From the NCBI GenBank assembly GCA_964603785.1, contig CAZRWD010000011.1:18946-82945 (forward strand): DNA of 64,000 nucleotides, in the 5' to 3' direction. The number at the start of each line of letters is the position of its first letter. The first letter of the stretch is position 1. Below the pieces are notes generated by a model. It worked only from the letters and a program-made list of their open reading frames with translations, was not told where the DNA came from and did no database searches. This document shows, in pieces, positions 58,185 through 64,000 of this stretch. Position numbers and translations under genes: made by a program. The DNA comes from CAZRWD01 sp964603785. GTDB lineage: Bacteria > Fermentibacterota > Fermentibacteria > Fermentibacterales > Fermentibacteraceae.

Positions 58185-59098
58185 CGGGCGAACTGCATCG
58201 CCTGCCTGAAGGCCTCCTCCGGCGTCGTCGAGGGCTTCCAGCCGGTGAGCCCGGAGGCTGCGGAGCCGTCGGCCGTCCAGTCCGCCAGGGACTCCCTGGC
58301 CTTCCACGAGTCGAAGACGGGCGGCCTGCCCCTGAGTCTCCCCAGGGCTCCCGAGACCATGCCCGAGAGGATCGCGAGCGGAGGGGGCACCCTCAGGTGC
58401 AGGACCCTCCTTCCGGCCGCCTTCTGCAGGAGGGAGTGCATCTCCCTCCAGGTGAAGGTCCTGCCGTACGAGGGCTCGATCGTCCCGCCCGCCGCTCCGG
58501 GGATCTCCGGGAGCATCGACAGCAGGACAGCCAGGTCGTGCACGTGGACCAGCGAGACGGCCCCCCTCTTCATGGGTGAGAAGAAGACGCCGCGCAGGGC
58601 CAGCCTCAGGACGGGGAGCATCGCCTCGTCACCCGGTCCGATGACCGCGGGCGGCCTGACTATGATCCACCCCGCCGACCTGCGGACGCAGAGCTCGGAC
58701 AGCTGCTTGCTCCTGCCGTAGGGGGTGATCGGCCCCCTTCCGGAGGGTCCAGCGGCCGACTGGCTGGACACGTGTACGAAGACCGCCTCGGGCGCGAACC
58801 TGCGCCTTGCCTCCAGGACGCTCGCGGTGCCGCCCGCGTTCGCCAGGGTGAGCGCCTCCGAGCTCCTGCCCGAGGTGGCGCCCGCGAGGTGGAAGACCGC
58901 ATCCGAGCCGGCCATGGCCGTCTCCATCGATCCCGGGTCCGTCAGTTCGGCCCTCTCGACGCGGCAGCACGATGGCACGCAGCTCGTGTCCGAAGTTGCG
59001 CGGCAGACCGAGGACACCTCCCATCCCCGCTCGGCCAGCACGGACGCCAGGTGCCCCCCGACGAACCCCGTCACACCTGTGAGAAAGGCCTTCTTCAT
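58172..59098 (-). CDS. NAD-dependent epimerase/dehydratase-like SDR, possible ceramide reductase CerR
   Basis: 308 residues, extended SDR. The nucleotide motif is LTGVTGFVGGHLA (TGxxGxxG), the catalytic pair is PYGRSK (Tyr-x-x-x-Lys), and WIIVRPPAVIGPGDEAMLP and the C-terminal GLTGWKPSTTPEEAFRQAM are typical of the epimerase/dehydrogenase superfamily. In Caulobacter the ceramide reductase CerR is such an SDR and is encoded with spt and a GNAT-fold ceramide synthase. Here the gene diverges from an spt-like gene, with a GNAT-like gene beyond it. Its identity as CerR is an inference; other SDRs are possible. Start ATG 59098 after GGAG. Confidence 0.82.
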   Translation of the reverse strand: MKKAFLTGVTGFVGGHLASVLAERGWEVSSVCRATSDTSCVPSCCRVERAELTDPGSMETAMAGSDAVFHLAGATSGRSSEALTLANAGGTASVLEARRRFAPEAVFVHVSSQSAAGPSGRGPITPYGRSKQLSELCVRRSAGWIIVRPPAVIGPGDEAMLPVLRLALRGVFFSPMKRGAVSLVHVHDLAVLLSMLPEIPGAAGGTIEPSYGRTFTWREMHSLLQKAAGRRVLHLRVPPPLAILSGMVSGALGRLRGRPPVFDSWKARESLADWTADGSAASGLTGWKPSTTPEEAFRQAMQFARQRL

Positions 59099-59108
59099 GT
59101 CAACTCCG

Positions 59109-59137
59109 TTGACTTGGATAACACCGCTGCTTACAAT
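59109..59137 (+). promoter_or_regulatory. Strong promoter of the spt-like gene
   Basis: TTGACT (59109-59114), a 17-base spacer and TACAAT (59132-59137), five of six matches in each box. The transcript would start near 59144, about 30 bases before the gene. Confidence 0.7.
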
Positions 59138-59174
59138 CTCCCGCCATGTCACCGTCACACGGGAGTTCGAAAAT

Positions 59175-60362
59175 ATGACCCGGACCGACATTTTCCAAAG
59201 ATGCCTTGACTACACGCGGGTGGACGATGTCAAGAAGATGGGGCTCTACCCGTACTTCAAGCCCCTCAGCGGCCAGGTCGGTCCGGTGATGGAGATCGAC
59301 GGACACAGCGTCATCATGCTGGGCTCCAACAACTACCTCGGCCTGACCAACAACCCCTACGTGATGTCCAGGTCGGCGGAGGCCATCCAGAAATACGGTA
59401 CGGGCTGCACGGGCAGCCGCTTCCTCAACGGCACCCTCGACCTCCACATCGAGCTGGAGGACAGGATGGCCCGCTTCCTCGGCAGGGAGCGCGTCCTCAC
59501 CTTCAGCACCGGCTTCCAGACCAATCTCGGCGTGATCTCCTCGCTCGCCCAGAAGGACGACCTGATCTTCGTCGACAGGAACGTCCACGCGTCCATCATC
59601 GACGGCACGAGGATGAGCTTCGCCCGCGTCGTGAAGTACAGGCACAACGACATGGAGCATCTCGACCACCTGCTCGACCGCGAGCAGGGCCCGGCCCTCA
59701 TAGTGACGGACGGGGTGTTCAGCATGGAGGGCGATCTCGCCGACCTGCCGGGCATCGTCGGGCTCGCCAGGAAGCACGGGGCGAGGATCATCGTCGACGA
59801 CGCCCACGGGGTGGGGGTGATGGGCGCTCACGGGCGCGGGACGCCCGAGTACTTCGGCTGCGAGGACGGCGTGGACGTCCAGGTGGGCACCTTCAGCAAG
59901 TCCTTCGCCTGCATAGGCGGTTTCGTGGGCGGGAGCTACAGGGTCATAGACTACATCCAGCACGAGGCCCGCACCGAGATATTCTCCGCCAGCCTGCCGC
60001 CGGCCGCCGTGGCCACCGTGATGGCCGCCCTCGAGATCCTGGAGGAGCAGCCCGACCTATTGAACCGCATGCACAGCGCGGCCGGCCGCGCCAGGGCGGG
60101 GCTCCGCGACATGGGCTTCAACGTCGGCAACTCCGAGGCCCCGATCGTACCCATCATCATAGGGGACACCATACTCACCCTGAAGATCTGGCTCGCGCTG
60201 GACCAGGAGGGGGTGTTCACGAACCCGATAATGACCCCGGCCGTCCCTCCCGACCAGGCGATGCTCAGGACCAGCTACATGGCCACCCACACCGACGAGA
60301 TGATAGACAGGGCGCTCGAGATCTTCGAGCGCGTGGGCCGTCGCTTCGGCCTGATCCCCTGA
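59175..60362 (+). CDS. Serine palmitoyltransferase-like alpha-oxoamine synthase
   Basis: 395 residues, PLP-dependent. The N-terminus (MGLYPYFKPLSG, EIDGHSVIMLGSNNYLGLTN) is that of the Bacteroidetes-type serine palmitoyltransferase, distinct from typical BioF or KBL. GTGCTGSRFLNGTLDLHIELE, VDDAHGVGVMGAHGRG and GTFSKSFACIGGFV (PLP lysine) complete the family. It would condense palmitoyl-CoA with serine to 3-ketodihydrosphingosine. Start ATG 59175, GGGAG about 10 bases upstream. BioF, KBL and CqsA-like enzymes remain alternatives. Confidence 0.85.
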   Translation: MTRTDIFQRCLDYTRVDDVKKMGLYPYFKPLSGQVGPVMEIDGHSVIMLGSNNYLGLTNNPYVMSRSAEAIQKYGTGCTGSRFLNGTLDLHIELEDRMARFLGRERVLTFSTGFQTNLGVISSLAQKDDLIFVDRNVHASIIDGTRMSFARVVKYRHNDMEHLDHLLDREQGPALIVTDGVFSMEGDLADLPGIVGLARKHGARIIVDDAHGVGVMGAHGRGTPEYFGCEDGVDVQVGTFSKSFACIGGFVGGSYRVIDYIQHEARTEIFSASLPPAAVATVMAALEILEEQPDLLNRMHSAAGRARAGLRDMGFNVGNSEAPIVPIIIGDTILTLKIWLALDQEGVFTNPIMTPAVPPDQAMLRTSYMATHTDEMIDRALEIFERVGRRFGLIP

Positions 60363-60369
60363 CCGCGCC

Positions 60370-61500
60370 GTGAAACCAGTCGTCGAGCCCGTCGACGACC
60401 GTTCCCTGGGCGGATTCGTCGACCTGGCGTTCGATCTGTACAGGGGAGACCCGAACTGGGTTCCTCCGCTGAAGGCCGCACAGAGGGAGATGCTGGCCAC
60501 GGGCGGAACGCATCCGTTCCACCAGCACTCCGAGGTTCGCTACTTCATGGCGCGCGGCCCGGACGGGAAGCCCTGCGGCCGCATCGCAGCCATCCGCAAC
60601 AGGATGCACAACGAGTACCACGGCGACAGGGTGGGCTTCTTCGGGTTCCTCGAGGCGGTCGACGATCCCGGGGTCTTCGCGGCCCTCTTCGATGCGGCGG
60701 CCGCCTGGCTGGGCGAGCGGGGGCTCGACACGATGCGGGGTCCGATGAACTTCTCGACCAACGAGGAGATAGGGACCCTCGTGGAGGGCTTCGACGGCCC
60801 GCCGGTGCTGATGATGACCTACAACCCGCCCTGGTACGCCGACCGGATCGAGGAGTGCGGGTTCGCAAAGTCGAAGGACGTCCTGGCCTACATGCTGAAC
60901 GTCGATACGGTGAGGCGCGACCGCCTCGACAGGATAGCCCGGCTGGTCGAGGCCCGCAAGGCGCCGGAGATACGCTACATCAGGAAGAGGAAGCTGTACG
61001 ACGACGTACTGGTCCTGATGGACATCTACAACGAGTGCTGGAAGGACAACTGGGGCTTCGTCCCCATGACGGACGCCGAGTTCGGGCAGCTCGCCAGGGA
61101 CCTCGGGATGATGGTCATCCCCGAGCTCGTCCCGATCGTCTATCTCGACGGGAAGGCCGTCGCCTTCGCCACGGCGCTCCCGGATGCGAACATGGCCCTC
61201 ATACGGGCCCGCGGGCGCCTCCTGCCCGCGCTCCTCGCGCTCAAGGTCCCGCCGTTCAGGGTGAGGATCGACACGACGAGGGTCCTTCTCATGGGCGTGC
61301 GGGAGAAGTACCGCGGCCTCGGCCTAGAGAGCCTGATGATCGCCAGGCTGATAGCCAATGCCGAGAAGCGGGGCATCAGGCGCAGCGAGCTCTCGTGGGT
61401 GCTGGAGGAGAACACCGCCCTGCGCGAGATCCTGGAGCGCGACATGGGCGTCCACCCGTACAGGACATACCGGATATTCGACCGCCCACTCCAGACATGA
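60370..61500 (+). CDS. GNAT-fold acyltransferase-like protein, candidate bacterial ceramide synthase
   Basis: 376 residues. The family opens FVDLAFDLYRGDPNWVPPLK and has CGRIAAIRNRMHNEYHGDRV, GFFGFLEAVDDPGVFAALFD, MRGPMNFSTNEEIG and MMTYNPPWYADRIEECGF; the C-terminal VREKYRGLGLESLMIARLI is GNAT-like. This is the YghO-like group. In Caulobacter a GNAT-type acyltransferase (bCerS) N-acylates sphingoid bases and is encoded next to spt. The position directly after the spt-like gene makes that role plausible here. GTG 60370, 7 bases after the previous stop. Function is an inference from context. Confidence 0.85.
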   Translation: MKPVVEPVDDRSLGGFVDLAFDLYRGDPNWVPPLKAAQREMLATGGTHPFHQHSEVRYFMARGPDGKPCGRIAAIRNRMHNEYHGDRVGFFGFLEAVDDPGVFAALFDAAAAWLGERGLDTMRGPMNFSTNEEIGTLVEGFDGPPVLMMTYNPPWYADRIEECGFAKSKDVLAYMLNVDTVRRDRLDRIARLVEARKAPEIRYIRKRKLYDDVLVLMDIYNECWKDNWGFVPMTDAEFGQLARDLGMMVIPELVPIVYLDGKAVAFATALPDANMALIRARGRLLPALLALKVPPFRVRIDTTRVLLMGVREKYRGLGLESLMIARLIANAEKRGIRRSELSWVLEENTALREILERDMGVHPYRTYRIFDRPLQT

Positions 61501-61510
61501 AGGACACGGG

Positions 61511-63298
61511 ATGACCTCCGAAGAGCTCAGGAGACTCTACCTCGAATTCTTCGAGGGCAGGGGACACGCCCGCATACGCGGAGCCTCCCTGTTCCCCGAG
61601 AACGACTCGACGGTCCTCTTCACCACTGCGGGCATGCACCCCCTGGTCCCTTTCCTGATGGGCGAGAGGCACCCGGCCGGCACGCGCCTCACCGATTTCC
61701 AGAAGTGCATACGCACCGGCGACATCGACGCGGTGGGCGACCCGTCCCACCTGACCTTCTTCGAGATGCTGGGCAACTGGTCGCTGGGGGACTACTTCAA
61801 GCGCGAGGCCATCGCCTGGAGCCACGAGTTCCTCACAGACCGGAGGTGGCTGGGCTTCGACCCGGCGAAACTGGCCGTCACGGTCTTCGCGGGGGACGAA
61901 CACGCCCCGGCCGACGAGGAGGCCGCCGCGATCTGGGAGGAGCTGGGCATCCCCCGGGACCGCATCCACTTCCTGGGCAGGGAGGACAACTGGTGGGGCC
62001 CGGCCGGCCAGACTGGGCCCTGCGGCCCCGACACCGAGATGTTCATCGACACAGGCAGGGAGCCCTGCAGTCCATCCTGCCGCCCGGGATGCCACTGCGG
62101 GAAGTTCTTCGAGATCTGGAACGACGTCTTCATGCAGTACGAGAAGACCCGCGAGGGTTCGTACATCCCGCTGCCGAGACGCAACGTGGATACGGGCATG
62201 GGGGTCGAGCGCACCGTGGCCATGATGAACGGGAAGGCCAGCGTCTACGAGATCCCCGTGTTCGAGCCCCTGTTCGAGCAGATCGAGAAGGCCTCCGGGA
62301 GGAGCCGCCACGAGGGCGTCGACGTCATCAGGTCGATGCGCATCGTCGCCGACCACTCGCGCACCTCCACGCACATCATGGGCGACGACCTCGGGATACC
62401 GCCCTCCAACCTCGACCAGGGCTATGTCCTGCGCAGGCTTCTGAGGCTCTCGGTGCGCCACGCCAGGAAGCTCGGGATCGAGGGCCCGGTCCTTGCCGAT
62501 CTCGCCCGGCTGGTGATCGAGACCGAGTCGGAAACCCACCCGGAGCTGTCCCGCAACCGCGACCGGGTCCTCGAGTGGGCCGCCCAGGAGGAGGCCCAGT
62601 TCGAGAAGACCCTGCAGTCGGGCATGCGCGAGTTCGAGAAGCTCCTCCCGAACCTCCTAAGGAACCCGCAGAAGATAGTGCCGGGGCGCGTGGCCTTCCG
62701 CCTGTACGACACCTGCGGCTTCCCGGTCGAGTTCACCGCGGAGCTGGCCCGCGAGCAGGGCATGGAGGTCGACCTGGAAGGTTACGAGCAGGCACTAGAG
62801 AAGCACAGGGAGCTCTCCCGCGCCGGCCTCGACCGCAAGTTCGGCGGCGGGCTCGCCGACCACAGCGACATGGTGACGAAGCTCCACACGGCCACGCACC
62901 TCCTGCATGCCGCCCTCCGCAGCGTTCTCGGCGACCATGTCGAGCAGAGGGGCAGCAACATCACCCACGAGAGGCTCAGGTTCGACTTCAGCCACCCCGC
63001 CCCGATGACGGAGGATGAGATCAGGCGGGTGGAGGATCTCGTGAACCGGGCGATACAGGCCGACATCCCCGTCGTATTCGAGGAGGTTCCGGTCGAGGAG
63101 GCCGTCCGCAGGGGCGCCATCGGGCTGTTCAAGGACAAGTACGGCGAGGTCGTGAAGGTCTACACCATCGAGGGCGCCTCGATGGAGATCTGCGGGGGCC
63201 CCCACGTGGAGCGCACCGGCGGCATGGGGCGCTTCGTCATCCAGTCCGAGAAGTCCTCCTCCCAGGGTGTGCGCCGCATCCGTGCGGTGCTGGAGTAG
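61511..63298 (+). CDS. alaS: Alanine--tRNA ligase, short form
   Basis: 595 residues. Catalytic core: FTTAGMHPLVPFL, DPSHLTFFEMLGNWSLGDYFK, WWGPAGQTGPCGPDTEMFID, the Cys-rich insertion CSPSCRPGCHCGKFFEIWND, RNVDTGMGVERTVAM. The editing domain has HTATHLLHAAL (HxxxH) and CGGPHV (Cys and His), the zinc set. It ends just after EKSSSQGVRRIRAVLE, so the C-terminal oligomerisation/tRNA-binding domain of standard AlaRS (about 870 residues) is absent. Such short AlaRSs occur in some candidate-phylum bacteria. Start ATG 61511. Confidence 0.93.
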   Translation: MTSEELRRLYLEFFEGRGHARIRGASLFPENDSTVLFTTAGMHPLVPFLMGERHPAGTRLTDFQKCIRTGDIDAVGDPSHLTFFEMLGNWSLGDYFKREAIAWSHEFLTDRRWLGFDPAKLAVTVFAGDEHAPADEEAAAIWEELGIPRDRIHFLGREDNWWGPAGQTGPCGPDTEMFIDTGREPCSPSCRPGCHCGKFFEIWNDVFMQYEKTREGSYIPLPRRNVDTGMGVERTVAMMNGKASVYEIPVFEPLFEQIEKASGRSRHEGVDVIRSMRIVADHSRTSTHIMGDDLGIPPSNLDQGYVLRRLLRLSVRHARKLGIEGPVLADLARLVIETESETHPELSRNRDRVLEWAAQEEAQFEKTLQSGMREFEKLLPNLLRNPQKIVPGRVAFRLYDTCGFPVEFTAELAREQGMEVDLEGYEQALEKHRELSRAGLDRKFGGGLADHSDMVTKLHTATHLLHAALRSVLGDHVEQRGSNITHERLRFDFSHPAPMTEDEIRRVEDLVNRAIQADIPVVFEEVPVEEAVRRGAIGLFKDKYGEVVKVYTIEGASMEICGGPHVERTGGMGRFVIQSEKSSSQGVRRIRAVLE

Positions 63299-63351
63299 CG
63301 GAGCACCCCGACCGCGAGGTCACACACGGCCATACAATGAGGAGGGGCGTC

Positions 63352-63915
63352 TTGTTGGAGACGGGCAAGGACATCAACATCCGCCCCGAGGCGGTGCAGG
63401 ACCGGGCACGCATCTCCGAGGTCACCGAGGCGGCCTTCGCCGCCCTTGAGATATCCGACCACACCGAGCACCTGGTTATCGACCGGCTGCGCGACGCAGG
63501 GGCCCTCTCGATCTCCCTGGTGGCCGAGGCAGGCGGACAGGTGGTGGGCCACATCGCCTTCTCGCCAGTCACGATGTCCGACGCCACCCCGGGCTGGTTC
63601 GGACTCGGACCCGTATCCGTCTTGCCGGAGTACCAGAGGCGGGGGATCGGGAGTACCCTCATCCGCGAGGGGCTCTCCCTGCTCAGGGGATCCGGAGCGC
63701 GCGGGTGCTGCCTCGTCGGCCACCCCGGCTACTACGGCAGGTTCGGGTTCGCGAACACCGCCGATCTGGCGTACGAGGGCGTGCCGCCCGAGGCCTTCTT
63801 CGTCCTGCCGTTCGAGGGGGGCGTTCCCCGCGGGAAGGTGTTGTTCCACGACGCCTTCATGCCCGGAGGAGATCCCCTGCCGCCGGCCGCGACCGATGCG
63901 GGATCCGGGCACTAG
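63352..63915 (+). CDS. GNAT family N-acetyltransferase
   Basis: 187 residues. INIRPEAVQDRARISEVTEAAF begins the fold; GHIAFSPV, LGPVSVLPEYQRRGIGSTLI (acetyl-CoA-binding Q/RxxGxG/A) and GCCLVGHPGYYGRFGF match the YhbS-like subgroup. Substrate unknown. TTG 63352 is best placed relative to GGAGGGG at 63341-63347; TTG 63355 and ATG 63337 are alternatives. Confidence 0.9.
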   Translation: MLETGKDINIRPEAVQDRARISEVTEAAFAALEISDHTEHLVIDRLRDAGALSISLVAEAGGQVVGHIAFSPVTMSDATPGWFGLGPVSVLPEYQRRGIGSTLIREGLSLLRGSGARGCCLVGHPGYYGRFGFANTADLAYEGVPPEAFFVLPFEGGVPRGKVLFHDAFMPGGDPLPPAATDAGSGH

Positions 63916-63977
63916 CTCTACAAACTCCATTCAGGAATGTGGATACACCCTGGAACCTCATGCGCTGCTAGGAGGAG

Positions 63978-64000
63978 TTCAAGTCCCGTCGGGGGTACCA
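63978..64000 (+). other. tRNA 3'-end-like sequence, possible attachment-site fragment
   Basis: Read with tRNA numbering, 63978-63984 is a T loop (TTCAAGT), 63985-63989 the 3' side of a T stem (CCCGT), 63990-63996 the 3' side of an acceptor stem (CGGGGGT), then discriminator A and CCA ending exactly at position 64000. The 5' side of the T stem is not complementary, and no matching acceptor 5' strand occurs upstream, so it is not a complete tRNA here. It could be the attachment-site copy of an integrated element, or chance. Confidence 0.3.

Noticed and set aside
59175..60362. Call as 8-amino-7-oxononanoate synthase (bioF) or KBL
   Set aside because: The N-terminal block and neighbouring GNAT and SDR genes fit serine palmitoyltransferase better; kept as an alternative only.
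63942..64000. Complete tRNA at the window end
   Set aside because: The T stem 5' side does not pair, the acceptor 5' strand fits only six of seven bases, and the span is under 60 bases; only a 3' fragment is supported.

Overview
This 64-kb window is chromosomal DNA from a GC-rich bacterium. About 60 genes are packed with almost no spare sequence, and no gap between genes exceeds 165 bases. The organism is diderm: it carries the KDO branch of LPS synthesis (kdsB, kdsA, kdsC, kdsD), an LpxL-type acyltransferase, the LptC/LptA/LptB export genes, an outer-membrane barrel protein and many lipoproteins. Three secreted proteases (one C25/gingipain-like, two HEFQH metalloproteases) end in a domain resembling the type IX secretion/FlgD-like sorting domain. 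That domain, an LL-diaminopimelate aminotransferase, a Bacteroidetes-like serine palmitoyltransferase and the very high GC together suggest an FCB-superphylum or candidate-phylum lineage such as Fermentibacterota/Eisenbacteria-like bacteria. The lineage is an inference; no rRNA gene is present to test it. Several genes are of a type best known from archaea: GatD, the ApgM-type phosphoglycerate mutase and the adenosine-specific kinase.

Layout. 1-12 kb: asnS (cut by the window edge), a methyltransferase, small unknown proteins, a SPASM radical-SAM protein with its own promoter and a 12-codon leader ORF, a second radical-SAM protein, an arylamine N-acetyltransferase-like protein, DUF4416, an aminotransferase, a glycosyltransferase, DUF3108 and rnhC. 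11.7-17 kb: a strongly promoted small lipoprotein, an XPD-like helicase fused to a RecB-type nuclease, and the gingipain-like protease. 17.1-31.6 kb: an uninterrupted head-to-tail run of 18 housekeeping genes (dapL, folB, folK, a deoxynucleoside kinase, panC, panD, a GlmU-like uridylyltransferase, HIT, LytR_C, rsfS, argS, pfkB family, purM, apgM, nadA, a class I amidotransferase, manA, manC), mostly overlapping by 1-20 bases. 31.6-42.4 kb: L,D-transpeptidase, TPR lipoprotein, a biotin carrier with its carboxyltransferase, and a block of polytopic GT-C-like membrane proteins plus a lipoprotein. 42.4-46 kb: tandem paralogous metalloproteases. 46-56.2 kb: a beta-CASP nuclease, then the outer-membrane/KDO/LPS-export/rpoN operon. 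56.3-63.9 kb: GatD with an adenosine-specific kinase, a probable bacterial ceramide locus (SDR, serine palmitoyltransferase, GNAT-fold acyltransferase), a short alaS and a GNAT acetyltransferase. The last 23 bases look exactly like the 3' end of a tRNA.

How it works together. The 47.6-56.2 kb operon joins KDO synthesis, late lipid A acylation and LPS transport in one transcription unit ending in sigma-54. The 58.2-61.5 kb locus would supply sphingolipid alongside LPS. Mannose-6-P isomerase, mannose-1-P guanylyltransferase and the GT-C-like proteins point to a mannose-containing glycan. Translational coupling is pervasive: stop and start overlap as NTGA with all four possible first bases, including apparent CTG starts. 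Three of the six convergent gene pairs end on one shared CTAG palindrome.
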